A DNA stretch of 64,000 bases from Lachnoclostridium sp. UBA1175 (GCA_002311665.1 DBYX01000010.1:1-64000); one strand, 5' to 3'; shown: positions 7,411 through 16,017, counted from the stretch's first letter. Program-made: numbers and translations. Notes: generated by a model from the letters alone, not told the origin.

Positions 7411-10400
7411 TTACGCCCGCTTCCGTCTTCTCATCACAACTGCCGATGCCCCTGCCATGGACAGGAGAAGCAGGGTTACCCACAAAACCGGAAGGCTTGA
7501 ATCGCCCGTGGTCGGGGTGGCGTCTGCGATTGGTGCCACCGGCGCCTTGATGACAAGTTTCAGCTCGTCAACCCAGTCATCGAAAATCACTTTTATGACA
7601 TGGTCGCCAACGCCCAGAGCGTTAAGGGTGGCTGCGTCAAATGTGAGGATAACGCTTCCGGATTTCGCATCAACTTGAACGTCCTTTCCGTCTATCTGAA
7701 CACCTTTGTGATGGTCGATGGCATGCTTGTCATCTTCGCTGCGGTGATAGGTCTTTATGATATTCTTCTGGTCTCCCTGCGTAAACTCTATGGTGTTTCC
7801 GCCTTCGACCGTATACTTGATCACATCGCCCTCGGTCGCACCGCAGATCTCACAGGTCTTCGGGGCATAACCGGTTGCGGCCTTCCATGTATGGCCGGTT
7901 GCGGGGATCTCCTTACCGGTGATAACATCACCGCATCTCTCGCACTTCTGATCGGCTTCCTTACCGGGCTTTTCACATGTGGGTGCCACGGCAGTGCCTT
8001 CCACCGCCTTATAGTCATGCCCAAGAGGTTCACCGGATTCAAAGGTCTCCGTGCCCTTCTCCCCACACTTGCAGGATTCATAATACACTGCTGCATGGAT
8101 GCAGCCTGCTTCGCTCTTCAGGTACTTCGTATCAGCAACTTCCTGGTCAAAGGAGTGCTCCGAAACGATCAGTTTCCCATTTACGTAGGTGATATCATAG
8201 CAGTCGGTTACATCCTCACCATCGACATTAACTATCTTCGCCGCGCTCGGAACGTTATCGCTGCTCCCCGGGCCGTCCTGTTTTCCGGTGATGGTAATGC
8301 TCTTAATGGTATCACCGGCGGCAAGTTCGGAACATTTATAAGAATTCTTTATCAAGATGGTTCCGTCACACTCCGCGGAAGCGCTGTCAGCAGTGATTGT
8401 CAGGGGCTTTCTGTTAATGGTCAGTGTGCCATTTTCCGTTTTACTTACCATGTAATGTCCGGTAGAGTCTTTCGTTTCATTCACTTTAACACCGGAAAAA
8501 GTCACCTCATAGGTTCCCGCCTTGGTCGCGCTGACTCCCGCCGTAACGCCGTCAAATGTGAGACCTTCGACGCTGCATGTATACCCGCTGACGGTCTTCT
8601 CGGTGCCGTCGTAGGTGACCGTTGTGCCACTGTTAGCCGTCAATGTAACCGGAATAGGAGAGATGATAAGGTCTCCAGGGATGTATTCGATTTCGTAGTT
8701 GGTGGTCACTACATCTCCATCGATGTTCACGATTACCGCATTACTCGGAATTAATACCTTCTCATGGGTTTCCGCCTCATTCCCCTGTCCGTCAAGCGTA
8801 ATGCTACTAATCGAATGCGTATCTGCCAGCCCATCGCCTCCGATATCAAAGAGCTCTTCGATTTCCTTTTTCTCCTCATATACCATATCCCCAGGGCCTT
8901 GAATTTGCCCGTTGTAAGTGAAGGTTTGATTACGTGCGGTAATCTTAAGCTCCCGTTTTTTAATCGAGTATGGGATAACTCCTTTTACACCGGTTTCCGT
9001 ATTCTCAAACTTGATTGTATACTCCCCGGCATTGACCGATTCCACAAATGTAAAACTATATGGCTTTCCTTCTACCTCATCGCCGTTCTTTTTGACAGTC
9101 ACTACCGGCTTATGGTCTTTGCCATCATAAACGAAAGCATCGGAATCCAATTCATAGGTATAGCCTGAGCTGATTGTTGCCGTCCAGTCTTTGACATCTT
9201 CGGTTGTGTCGTATGCAAATCCCTTCAAATGAGGATAATAGTAAGTGTCCAGAGAATTCTCCCGTACAATCCATTCGGATTTACCATTTTCATCCTTGAA
9301 GCCTGTAAGGGCATCCATCGCATTGATTCCGGTCATTTCGGCTGTGGTGAGACCCCTGACATTGTTTTCACCATCGTCGGAACCATTAATAGCGCCTGTC
9401 TGGCATATGGATTTATTATAATAACAGTTCGATACTGTGCCATCATTATCTCCTGCCACGCCGCCGACGGCGTCCCAGCTGTGTCTGATCACATCACTGG
9501 CGTTATAGCAGTTCGATACCTCGCCGCTATCATAATTATCTCCTACCACGCCGCCGACGTCGATGTTTCCTTCCACATCACCGGTGTTATAACAGTTCGA
9601 TACTATGCGTTCATTCCATCCTGCCACGCCGCCGACATAGCCGCTTCCGATCACAACACCGGCGTTATAGCAGTTCGATACCACGCCACCATGATTATAT
9701 CCTACCACGCCGCCGATATAGCCGCTTCCGGTCACTTTACCGGTGTTATGGCAACCCGATACTTTGCCATAATTATCTCCTACCACGCCGCCGACAGAGT
9801 TGCAGCTTCCTTCCACATCACCGGTGTTATAGCAGTTCGTTACTATGCCATAATTACCTCCTACCACGCCGCCGACAGAGTTGTAACTTCCTTCCACATC
9901 ACCGGTGTTATAGCAGTTCGTTACTGTGCCATAATTACCTCCTACCATGCTGCCGACATAAAAGCCTCCTTTTATACTTCCGCCTTCCAAGTAAACATTT
10001 TGGACTATTCCGTCACTCCCCACATATCCGAACAGACCGATGTAATCATTCGTAGACTCAATAGTAAGCCCCGTTATCGTGAAACCATTTCCATCGAATG
10101 TACCAGTATAAGGGTTATCATAGTTCCCAATCGGTGTCCATGCTGTTGTCTGAGTGTTATAGCCCGAACTCGATGGATTACTTGCTGACGCATCAATCTC
10201 TTCTACGACAATCTTAGCATTTGCTGCAGAATTCGGTTCAAATTGCGCAGATGTCCCGTTAACGATCCTCGAGAATTCCAAAAGCCCCTCATAGCTTGAA
10301 ATCTCATAGCAACCTTCTTTCAACACGATTCCCTCAGGCGCTCCGGCGTCGGTATCAGCCGCTTTCGCCTCCCGCGCCGCAACCGGCAGCATCCCTACTA

Positions 10401-10458
10401 CCATCACAGCACACAGAATCCATCCAATCAGCTTCTTCACCAGTCTGTTCATCTTCAT
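7411..10458 (-). CDS. Cell-surface protein with GLUG and MBG repeats and a wall-anchor tail
   Basis: The 1015-residue protein has a signal peptide (basic start, hydrophobic core, cleavage near AREAKAA). Residues about 150-380 hold a series of GLUG-type repeats of the form VGGVVGxNxGxVxNCYNTGDV. Residues about 455-780 resemble MBG beta-sandwich repeats found in clostridial adhesin-like proteins. A Cys-paired segment (TCEKPGKEADQKCERCGD) follows. The end is PTTGDSSLP, a hydrophobic stretch and RRRKRA, matching a sortase-type sorting signal with a TPTTG-like motif instead of LPxTG. The ATG at 10458 has AAGGAG upstream. The role is probably adhesion or surface display. Confidence 0.8.
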   Translation of the reverse strand: MKMNRLVKKLIGWILCAVMVVGMLPVAAREAKAADTDAGAPEGIVLKEGCYEISSYEGLLEFSRIVNGTSAQFEPNSAANAKIVVEEIDASASNPSSSGYNTQTTAWTPIGNYDNPYTGTFDGNGFTITGLTIESTNDYIGLFGYVGSDGIVQNVYLEGGSIKGGFYVGSMVGGNYGTVTNCYNTGDVEGSYNSVGGVVGGNYGIVTNCYNTGDVEGSCNSVGGVVGDNYGKVSGCHNTGKVTGSGYIGGVVGYNHGGVVSNCYNAGVVIGSGYVGGVAGWNERIVSNCYNTGDVEGNIDVGGVVGDNYDSGEVSNCYNASDVIRHSWDAVGGVAGDNDGTVSNCYYNKSICQTGAINGSDDGENNVRGLTTAEMTGINAMDALTGFKDENGKSEWIVRENSLDTYYYPHLKGFAYDTTEDVKDWTATISSGYTYELDSDAFVYDGKDHKPVVTVKKNGDEVEGKPYSFTFVESVNAGEYTIKFENTETGVKGVIPYSIKKRELKITARNQTFTYNGQIQGPGDMVYEEKKEIEELFDIGGDGLADTHSISSITLDGQGNEAETHEKVLIPSNAVIVNIDGDVVTTNYEIEYIPGDLIISPIPVTLTANSGTTVTYDGTEKTVSGYTCSVEGLTFDGVTAGVSATKAGTYEVTFSGVKVNETKDSTGHYMVSKTENGTLTINRKPLTITADSASAECDGTILIKNSYKCSELAAGDTIKSITITGKQDGPGSSDNVPSAAKIVNVDGEDVTDCYDITYVNGKLIVSEHSFDQEVADTKYLKSEAGCIHAAVYYESCKCGEKGTETFESGEPLGHDYKAVEGTAVAPTCEKPGKEADQKCERCGDVITGKEIPATGHTWKAATGYAPKTCEICGATEGDVIKYTVEGGNTIEFTQGDQKNIIKTYHRSEDDKHAIDHHKGVQIDGKDVQVDAKSGSVILTFDAATLNALGVGDHVIKVIFDDWVDELKLVIKAPVAPIADATPTTGDSSLPVLWVTLLLLSMAGASAVVMRRRKRA
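9460..9965 (-). repeat. Tandem coding repeats (GLUG units)
   Basis: Within the surface protein gene the block TGTTATAACACCGGTGATGT and near-copies recur, each unit about 70-80 bases. Two consecutive units at 9790-9960 differ at only a few positions, so copy number could change by recombination. Confidence 0.7.
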
Positions 10459-10529
10459 TACTCCTTGTGGTATATACTTATCTTGTCAAACGCCCAGTTT
10501 TCTAGCATGTAGGTCCACAAAATTCAAAG

Positions 10530-11006
10530 TTAATGATTAACCAAAGTTTTAACCATCACGTACATCGGGACATTATTCACGCCTCCATTATAATCATATG
10601 TTTCTTCAGTAATAGAAAAGCCTTGTTTTTCATAATAATCTTTATGTAATTGTGTCACTAGAAATACCTCATTGACACCTAATCCCGCTGCGTGCCGAGT
10701 GATAGCATCCAGCAACTTAATTCCTACGTGTTGATTCCTACATTCTTCATTAACGAACAGAAAATCAATCCAGGGTTTTCTGAAATCATTATCCAGACAC
10801 ACACATTCATTTAAAAGAGAAACAAAGCCAATAATCTTTCCATCATTTACGGCAATTAGTACACTTTCGGAATCCTCCAGCAGATCATCCCTAATCCAAT
10901 CTGCCAGCGTTGCAAAAGATCCGATTCCCGGACAATCAATTGCATATTCAACGAACCGCTGTTTCAGTTCCGGATGAATCAGCAAATCAACAATCTCACA
11001 TTCCAT
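10530..11006 (-). CDS. GNAT-family N-acetyltransferase
   Basis: The 158-residue protein has the GNAT layout: strand 4 DFLFVNEECRN, then the acetyl-CoA loop NQHVGIKLLDAI and the terminal YYEKQGFSI strand. The pyrophosphate loop QxxVGI is a slightly degenerate form of R/QxxGxG/A. GGAGG lies seven bases before the ATG. The start overlaps the end of a gene fragment (TAAATG). The acyl acceptor is unknown. Confidence 0.75.
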   Translation of the reverse strand: MECEIVDLLIHPELKQRFVEYAIDCPGIGSFATLADWIRDDLLEDSESVLIAVNDGKIIGFVSLLNECVCLDNDFRKPWIDFLFVNEECRNQHVGIKLLDAITRHAAGLGVNEVFLVTQLHKDYYEKQGFSITEETYDYNGGVNNVPMYVMVKTLVNH

Positions 11007-11087
11007 TTACGCCTCCAACAACTCGAATACACCTTTGACATCAATCCCGAAATATCTTCCGTCTTCATCCAGAAGTCCAAAATATTG
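11007..11087 (-). pseudogene. C-terminal gene fragment ahead of the GNAT gene
   Basis: The frame reads QYFGLLDEDGRYFGIDVKG-VFELLEA and stops one base before the GNAT ATG. It looks like a genuine protein end, but it is preceded by an in-frame TAG and has no start. It is best read as the tail of a displaced gene. Confidence 0.4.
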
Positions 11088-11113
11088 CTAACGTTACATT
11101 TAACCTGGAATAA

Positions 11114-11151
11114 GCAGGAGGCCAATCACAACTGTTTTTGAAGGCCTCTGC
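11114..11151 (-). terminator. Stem-loop, possible terminator of the XRE regulator transcript
   Basis: GCAGGAGGCC pairs with GGCCTCTGC apart from one bulge, around an 18-19 base loop. On the minus strand it is followed by TTATT rather than a long T-run. It lies in the 180-base spacer (11088-11270) below the XRE gene, where little else is visible. Confidence 0.35.
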
Positions 11152-11221
11152 CCGAGGTCTTATTAAAGTTGAGCCTTTTTCGACATACAGCCAGAATAAA
11201 ATCTTAGGAATTTATTCTTGA

Positions 11222-11240
11222 CTTTTCATAGCTGGTCTCC
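11222..11240 (+). repeat. 19-bp direct repeat, copy 1
   Basis: CTTTTCATAGCTGGTCTCC is identical to 12585-12603. Here it is non-coding; the other copy encodes the C-terminus of a GNAT enzyme. On the gene strand it contains AGGAGA followed by ATG. Confidence 0.8.
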
Positions 11241-11270
11241 TTCACAGGTTAGTGTCGGAAAATGGAGCAG

Positions 11271-12410
11271 TCAGCTCCATTTTCCGGCGGTCTTCTTCAG
11301 TCGTTCCGAAAGTGCCTGAAATTCAGAATTGTTCCTTACGAAGTCGTAATAATCGTTCTGCATTTCCTCAAGCACCTCGGCGGTGTTGTTTTGGTCGGTG
11401 TATGCTTCGAAATCTCCGAACTCCGTTCCCCGCAGGATCAGGGATGTGTGAACATGCTTCTCTGCACCTTCCTCACCGCAGTTCTGCATGAATGCCTCGG
11501 CATGCGCCACAGCTTCGCTCAGATGCCGAAGGGTTTTCTCCTTATCCTGCTCGCCTCGGGCTGCCAGCCTTGCGATCTGAAGGTGGGCACACATCAGCCG
11601 GTCGTGGAAGAAGCCGTAATCCCCATTTTCGAAAATTATCCCCAACAGGTCGATGACTTTTTCTACTATTGCGGCCTCCTCGGATGCGGTGTATTCCCGG
11701 CTCCCATCCTCATTTTCCACATTGAAGAAATTGAGCCGCGTGCAGAGCCAAGTCAGAAGCATATTCACTTCTGTGCGCTTGTTTTCCAGCTGTTTCTGCC
11801 CCCTGCCGATCATAGCCAGAAGGCTCTCCCGGCACACCGGCAGGGACGGCATCTCGTTGGCGATTGCCGCTGCCTTCTCGTCCTCGCCGAGGCAGTCATA
11901 GGAATAACACAGGATCTGTCTCGCGCACGAAAGGCTTTCGGCGTCCTTACATCCCTCCAGGATCTTCTGCGCCGTAGATACGCATTTCTGAAGCACCTGT
12001 CGGGATTTCGACTCATCTTCCGCGTTGAGGTTCATCGCCATTGCGTATTCAACATTCAACAGCGATACCATCAGGTCATAATTGTTCGGAAACTGTTTCA
12101 GCGCATCCGAAAGGATTTTCTCCGCCTTCACCAGATGCCCGCGCGATGAAGCTCCCTCAGCCTCCTCTTTGATGCGCCTGATCTCCGCCTCATCTTTCTC
12201 GCGATTGATGTCCAAAAGCTCATCGGAGGTGACGTCCAGTACCCGGCACAAGATCGGGATGGCCGATATATCGGGAAATGTCTTCCCCGTCTCCCACTGC
12301 GATACGGCGGAAACCGAGACATTGAGCTGTTCCGCCAGTTGTTCCTGGGTGATTCCCGCTTTCTTTCTGAATTGTGTTATTTTCTTTCCGAGATTCTGTA
12401 ATGCTTCCAT
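11271..12410 (-). CDS. XRE-family regulator with helical (TPR-like) C-terminal domain
   Basis: Residues 1-65 are a Cro/C1-type helix-turn-helix (ITQFRKKAGITQEQLAEQLN, then VSVSAVSQWETGKTFPDIS). The remaining 310 residues are helical with TPR-like spacing, including ALKQFPNNYDLMVSLLNVEYA. GGAGGACAGAAG precedes the chosen ATG at 12410. Two further regulators of the same architecture lie at 49011-50078 and 55616-56722. The architecture recalls RRNPP-type or stress-responsive cytosolic regulators, but the ligand is unknown. Confidence 0.8.
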   Translation of the reverse strand: MEALQNLGKKITQFRKKAGITQEQLAEQLNVSVSAVSQWETGKTFPDISAIPILCRVLDVTSDELLDINREKDEAEIRRIKEEAEGASSRGHLVKAEKILSDALKQFPNNYDLMVSLLNVEYAMAMNLNAEDESKSRQVLQKCVSTAQKILEGCKDAESLSCARQILCYSYDCLGEDEKAAAIANEMPSLPVCRESLLAMIGRGQKQLENKRTEVNMLLTWLCTRLNFFNVENEDGSREYTASEEAAIVEKVIDLLGIIFENGDYGFFHDRLMCAHLQIARLAARGEQDKEKTLRHLSEAVAHAEAFMQNCGEEGAEKHVHTSLILRGTEFGDFEAYTDQNNTAEVLEEMQNDYYDFVRNNSEFQALSERLKKTAGKWS

Positions 12411-12428
12411 TCTTCTGTCCTCCATTTT

Positions 12429-12458
12429 CTATAGTCCGGCGCCTAGACCTTACTATAG
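12429..12458. promoter_or_regulatory. Candidate autoregulatory operator of the XRE gene
   Basis: Two CTATAG palindromes 24 bases apart flank the region just upstream of the XRE ribosome binding site, as expected for a dimeric repressor acting on its own promoter. This is inference from position only. Confidence 0.35.
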
Positions 12459-12469
12459 GGCATTTTCCG

Positions 12470-12484
12470 TAAAATGAAAAGACA
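12470..12484 (+). repeat. 15-bp direct repeat, copy 1
   Basis: TAAAATGAAAAGACA recurs exactly at 14931-14945. Both copies lie just upstream of minus-strand genes (the XRE regulator and a Nudix gene). Confidence 0.7.
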
Positions 12485-12563
12485 GCAGTGCTAAGTTTTG
12501 ATTACAGTTACACTTAAAATTTTCAGTGTTGCTTTGAAGTGGCTTCTTCGATGATCCTGTCTG

Positions 12564-13148
12564 CTACAGTCTCAGCCGACAACCCTTTTCATAGCTGGTC
12601 TCCCATTCAGATTTCAATAAACTATACATACAAGCATCTACAACACCTTTGTTACTCCAATCCGCTTGGCGAAGTGTTCCCTCGTACTTTAATCCGCATT
12701 TTTGCATTACTTTTCCTGAATTCGGATTGTTGGGATCATGCTGTGATTCAATTCGGTTTACACCGACCTCTTTAAAGAAAAAAGGGATAATCGCTTTAAA
12801 TGCCTCTGTGGTAAATCCTTTATGCCACCATTTGCTGCCTATACAATATCCTATATGAACAATATCCAGTTTTTCGTTTTTCCCCACAACACTAATAGAA
12901 CCGATAGGCTCTCCGATCTCTTTTAAAACGATTGCCCACTGATAAAAATCTGGATCATCATACCCCCGGATCCATTCATCAAGAACCTGTTCCGCGTCAC
13001 TGACATCTTTTGCTGTCGGCCAACGTAAAAACTCCGTAACTCTTGGATCACTTTCCCAGTTTTTAAACATAGCTTCTGCGTCGGATCTGGTAAATTGTCG
13101 AAGAATCAATCTTTCGGTTTCTATCTCTTTTGTTCCCCGGTGTTCCAT
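12564..13148 (-). CDS. GNAT acetyltransferase (RimJ/RimL type)
   Basis: The 194-residue protein begins IETERLILRQFTRSDAEAMF, the hallmark of the Acetyltransf_3/RimJ-RimL branch, and keeps HIGYCIGSKWWHKGFTTEAF (acetyl-CoA loop) and NRIESQHDPNNPNSGKVMQK at the expected positions. The start has TGTGGAGG upstream. Its last codons contain the 19-bp repeat also seen at 11222. Substrates in this branch are protein N-termini or small molecules; which one is unknown. Confidence 0.85.
   Translation of the reverse strand: MEHRGTKEIETERLILRQFTRSDAEAMFKNWESDPRVTEFLRWPTAKDVSDAEQVLDEWIRGYDDPDFYQWAIVLKEIGEPIGSISVVGKNEKLDIVHIGYCIGSKWWHKGFTTEAFKAIIPFFFKEVGVNRIESQHDPNNPNSGKVMQKCGLKYEGTLRQADWSNKGVVDACMYSLLKSEWETSYEKGCRLRL
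12585..12603 (+). repeat. 19-bp direct repeat, copy 2
   Basis: This copy is identical to 11222-11240 and encodes WETSYEK at the C-terminus of the GNAT protein. Confidence 0.8.
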
Positions 13149-13173
13149 AATGTTTTACCTCCACAAACCAAAA

Positions 13174-13350
13174 TCAGAAAATCTTCCAAGCCGGATGACA
13201 GTACCCGAATAGCAGATCCATCAAATCCAATATTGCATCTTCCTGTTCTTCCGTTTTCGTTTCGCTTCTCAATGACTCCTGTCCGCCTTCCGAATCAACT
13301 TGGAAATCAAGGATTACTATCAGAATGCAATACCGAAAGCTATATCTCAT
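13174..13350 (-). CDS. Possible small ORF or gene fragment, 58 residues
   Basis: The frame starts at an ATG inside the end of the next GNAT gene, reads MRYSFRYCILIVILDFQVD, then an acidic middle, and ends DLMDLLFGYCHPAWKIF. The C-terminus looks like real protein, but the start lacks a clear ribosome binding site and lies across the shared spacer motif. It could be a truncated gene tail that acquired a chance start. Confidence 0.35.
   Translation of the reverse strand: MRYSFRYCILIVILDFQVDSEGGQESLRSETKTEEQEDAILDLMDLLFGYCHPAWKIF
13326..13338 (-). repeat. Spacer motif copy directly after a GNAT stop
   Basis: The gene strand reads TTTCGGTATTGCA, beginning one base after the GNAT stop codon at 13340. 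Confidence 0.55.
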
Positions 13351-13843
13351 TTCTTGATGAATTGGTTATAATATAATACCTAAATAAAGGGTCCCCGTTG
13401 TCTTCCGTACCGTATTGAATCATACCTGCCTTTTCCATCGCTTTTCGTGAGGCAACATTATCCCTGGCACATCCGCCATGAACACTTTTCAGTTCGTACT
13501 CTTCCGTTGCCATCCTCAATAGTTCCTTTGCGCACCAGGTACCATATCCTTTACTCCGGTATTCTTTAAGCAGAATTATAAACAGCTCCGGTTCCTCCCG
13601 GTTTCTTGTTCCGTCCAGACCACACCATCCTATTATAGTTCCGGGATCGGACTCTCTGCACACGGCAAGACACAAATGATAAATGCTCCTCTTTTTATTC
13701 TTGGCATAATTCCCCTGCATATTGGCTATTACACCCTTGGCTTCACCTTCCGATAATGGTGAATGATTGGATGGCCAGGTCTTAGCAACTTCATCTGCAT
13801 CTTCATCGGTTACAGTATGTAAGAATAGTTTTTCTGTAAGCAT
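13340..13843 (-). CDS. GNAT-family N-acetyltransferase
   Basis: The 167-residue protein starts LTEKLFLHTVTDEDADEVAK. It has the acetyl-CoA loop LLKEYRSKGYGTWCAKELLR and NVASRKAMEKAGM, typical of the RimL-like branch. It is preceded by GAAGAGGAATAA. The Acetyltransf_3 character is clear; the substrate is unknown. Confidence 0.8.
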   Translation of the reverse strand: MLTEKLFLHTVTDEDADEVAKTWPSNHSPLSEGEAKGVIANMQGNYAKNKKRSIYHLCLAVCRESDPGTIIGWCGLDGTRNREEPELFIILLKEYRSKGYGTWCAKELLRMATEEYELKSVHGGCARDNVASRKAMEKAGMIQYGTEDNGDPLFRYYIITNSSRNEI

Positions 13844-13876
13844 TTATTCCTCTTCAACCAAAATTATCCTGCCGTT

Positions 13877-14203
13877 TTATTGATCTAATGACGATTTTAA
13901 CTGCTCTGCTCGGCTCTCTGCATCATCTATCCTGCTATCAAGCCGGTCCACTTCACTATCCAGATCATCAATCCTATCCTCAATTTCATCAAGCATGGAG
14001 TCTGCATCTTCGATACTCCCCGGAATCATTGTTCCGACAGGACAATGCGATAGCTTTATTTCACAGTTATCACCAACAATTAAATCCCCTTGGCAGTGAT
14101 CTAATTGAATATGAATCTCATTTCCCTCTGATTGCAGGAATCCTTTTAACATTTCTTCAAGATTCTTTACTCGTTTTTCCAGTTCTTCATACTTTCCGTC
14201 CAT
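13877..14203 (-). CDS. Small coiled-coil protein
   Basis: The 108-residue acidic protein has an N-terminal heptad segment (ELEKRVKNLEEML), a central beta-like stretch with two Cys (IQLDHCQGDLIVGDNCEIKL) and a long C-terminal coiled coil with regular Asp/Leu/Ile heptads (IEDRIDDLDSEVDRLDSRID). GGAGGGG precedes the ATG. No function is recognised; it may oligomerise. Confidence 0.6.
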   Translation of the reverse strand: MDGKYEELEKRVKNLEEMLKGFLQSEGNEIHIQLDHCQGDLIVGDNCEIKLSHCPVGTMIPGSIEDADSMLDEIEDRIDDLDSEVDRLDSRIDDAESRAEQLKSSLDQ

Positions 14204-14232
14204 GTTTGTCCCCTCCGTCTATTATTCTTGCT

Positions 14233-14245
14233 CGTAATGCCGAAA
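14233..14245 (-). repeat. Spacer motif copy within an 8-bp inverted repeat
   Basis: The gene strand reads TTTCGGCATTACG. It sits between CTCGCAAT and ATTACGAG, which pair with one G-T mismatch, so this copy can fold as a small hairpin. Confidence 0.55.
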
Positions 14246-14272
14246 TATATTGCGAGATAAAAGGCTATGCCC

Positions 14273-14362
14273 TCATCCCGACAAACTGGAATTTGTCTCT
14301 CCACGAATATGTTCTTTTTCAGTCAATTCTCGTCGTTCAGTATACAGATCCCAGATTTCCAA
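14273..14362 (-). pseudogene. N-terminal fragment of a Nudix hydrolase gene
   Basis: From a TTG with GGAGG upstream the frame reads EIWDLYTERRELTEKEHIRG-ETNSSLSG and stops. The opening matches the start of Nudix proteins of the form xIWDLYxxxRxLTGKxHxRGE, but the rest of the gene, including the Nudix box, is missing. It lies between a full Nudix gene and the coiled-coil gene. Confidence 0.55.
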
Positions 14363-14407
14363 TACTGCGCTCCTCCGCAAATGCACCGATTTGTTTTATA
14401 ACTTATA

Positions 14408-14917
14408 TTACAAATACTCATCGGACCTGAATACTGCCGTTTTATTATCATATTCATATGATGAGAGAACAACAGCCTCTTCCTTTTTTATGATATCAGC
14501 AAGCCGTTTTGCGTACAGGGGATGTGTTACCATTTTGACCGCTTCTTCCAGTGTGACCCAGCGTACAATTTCGGCTTCATCTGAAACAGAAGCTTCACCT
14601 CCAATGTACTTACAGTCAAATGCGAAATTGATGATTGGAGGAATTTTCATTCCCTCCAGCGGGCCGTACCCTTCCTTTACTACCAGATTCTGATATATTC
14701 CAGTCAGACTTTCAGGCTCACATATCACCCCGGATTCTTCATATACTTCCCGTTTCAGTGCTTCTGTAATCCTCTCCCCCTGTTCCACCGTCCCTCCAGG
14801 AAGCTCCCAACCCCGTTTCGGATTCAGGATCAGTAAAACAAGACCATCCCTATGCACAAGACCGCATGCAGACACTAAATGATATGGAAGTTCTTTGTTT
14901 TCAAGCCAATTATCCAT
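14408..14917 (-). CDS. Nudix hydrolase
   Basis: The 169-residue protein holds a complete Nudix box, G-x5-E-x7-REVYEESGV (GGTVEQGERITEALKREVYE), at about residues 40-62. It should cleave nucleoside diphosphates linked to another moiety using Mg ions bound by the REVYEE glutamates. The N-terminus (LPYHLVSACGLVHRDGLVLL) resembles ADP-ribose or 8-oxo-dGTP type enzymes; the substrate is not decidable. The start has GTGAGG upstream. Confidence 0.85.
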   Translation of the reverse strand: MDNWLENKELPYHLVSACGLVHRDGLVLLILNPKRGWELPGGTVEQGERITEALKREVYEESGVICEPESLTGIYQNLVVKEGYGPLEGMKIPPIINFAFDCKYIGGEASVSDEAEIVRWVTLEEAVKMVTHPLYAKRLADIIKKEEAVVLSSYEYDNKTAVFRSDEYL

Positions 14918-14930
14918 AAATGATCCTCAC

Positions 14931-14945
14931 TAAAATGAAAAGACA
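14931..14945 (+). repeat. 15-bp direct repeat, copy 2
   Basis: TAAAATGAAAAGACA is identical to 12470-12484 and lies just upstream of the Nudix gene. A small palindrome, CAAATTCAGATTTG, follows within 25 bases. Confidence 0.7.
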
Positions 14946-14984
14946 ATATTCTCTGCAAATTCAGATTTGTCTCTCGCTCTGAAT

Positions 14985-14997
14985 CGTAATTCCGAAA
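14985..14997 (-). repeat. Spacer motif copy after the PAS gene
   Basis: The gene strand reads TTTCGGAATTACG, starting three bases after the PAS gene stop. Confidence 0.6.
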
Positions 14998-14999
14998 CA

Positions 15000-15368
15000 T
15001 CAATTCATATCATACATCTTCATAGTTTCCCTGTTGCGATACTCATGCTTCTCGTAGTATGCGATCAGATCCCCTTCATCATTGCGCAGGGCAACCATAT
15101 AGACATCTTTGTTTTCTTTTTCGTTGAAAAAGGTGTATACTAGATTGTTATCCTTTGAAGCCTTAAACCAGTCTACCACTCTGTGTATCTTCTCTCTCGA
15201 CTTCTCATTATGACAATCAAGCAGGCATTTTCCGACCAGACTCTTGCCGCCCCATTTTTCATATCTGCTGATCGCAACCGGATTCATATATATGATTGTA
15301 TGGTTAAGATCACAAATGACAATTGCAGCCCGATCTGCCTCCAATACGCTTTTGTAAATCTCTTGCAT
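15000..15368 (-). CDS. Stand-alone PAS-domain protein
   Basis: The 122-residue protein consists almost entirely of one PAS-like fold: AIVICDLNHTIIYMNPVAIS, then KSLVGKCLLDCHNEKSREKI and a sheet region ending ALRNDEGDLIAYYEKHEYR. The DCHNEKS segment resembles the PAS domains of DUF438-type and hemerythrin-linked sensors. No output domain is attached. It may bind a small ligand and act through a partner. Confidence 0.65.
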   Translation of the reverse strand: MQEIYKSVLEADRAAIVICDLNHTIIYMNPVAISRYEKWGGKSLVGKCLLDCHNEKSREKIHRVVDWFKASKDNNLVYTFFNEKENKDVYMVALRNDEGDLIAYYEKHEYRNRETMKMYDMN

Positions 15369-15419
15369 AATCTTTATTCTCCCAACTCAAAATATCATTT
15401 CTTCTGCATTTTCCTTAAG

Positions 15420-15962
15420 CTATTTATACGGCAACTCTGCCAACAATTGCTCGAACAATTCATTGAAAAGCGTTGTGATTCGATCCAAATTGGACCTTAA
15501 CTCTGTCTCAATCCGGGTGCCTTCTGATAGCGCCGCCTCGTACTGCTCCTTCGTTATCATTTTCCCCGAAAACGCTTCTTCCAACTCGTCGCGGTCAAAT
15601 TCATACACTTTGTCCCCGCACACAACATAATCGAGATACATATCCTCGAAAAAAGGATTATCACAGGAAGTATGATTCCCATCCGTCACGTCGATGTATA
15701 TCTGGACAAGTCTTTTCCGTGGATCAAACATTACCGTATACCAGGCATGTGATCCGTCAAATGCAAGCTGTAACCAATAATACCCGACATCCGCGAGAAC
15801 AATCCCCCGATTATCATAAGTTCTCTTCAGTGCGCCGTTGATCTCAAGGATCTTCAGCAACGATACCTTACCCCGACACTCGCCGCAAGTGTAATCACGA
15901 ATGATCTGTTTCTTCGAAGTCACACGAGTCCAGGTGCTGCGAAGCATATCTTTTTTTGACAT
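15420..15962 (-). CDS. DUF402-domain protein
   Basis: The 180-residue protein matches the DUF402 layout: a DPRKRLVQIYIDVTDG strand, the acidic MYLDYVVCGDKVYEFDRDEL and the closing helix MITKEQYEAALSE. Characterised DUF402 proteins are nucleoside di- or triphosphate phosphatases using these acidic residues, or FomD-like phosphatases. An N-terminal CGEC pair (residues 26-29) is extra. The start at 15962 has GGGAG upstream. Confidence 0.7.
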   Translation of the reverse strand: MSKKDMLRSTWTRVTSKKQIIRDYTCGECRGKVSLLKILEINGALKRTYDNRGIVLADVGYYWLQLAFDGSHAWYTVMFDPRKRLVQIYIDVTDGNHTSCDNPFFEDMYLDYVVCGDKVYEFDRDELEEAFSGKMITKEQYEAALSEGTRIETELRSNLDRITTLFNELFEQLLAELPYK

Positions 15963-15987
15963 CTACAATCTCCCTAAACAGCTGGCC

Positions 15988-16000
15988 CGACATTCCGAAA
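15988..16000 (-). repeat. Spacer motif copy, long form
   Basis: The gene strand reads TTTCGGAATGTCG and continues GGCCAG. It shares this extended half, GTCGGGCYAG, with the copy at 17134. Confidence 0.6.
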
Positions 16001-16017
16001 TATATATAATAACCGAA

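Noticed and set aside
11040..11052. Copy of the TTTCGG spacer motif ahead of the 10530 GNAT gene
   Set aside because: It lies inside a coding fragment (encoding RYFGID) and matches only the first half, so it may be chance. It is mentioned in the cassette finding as weak and not listed as a feature.
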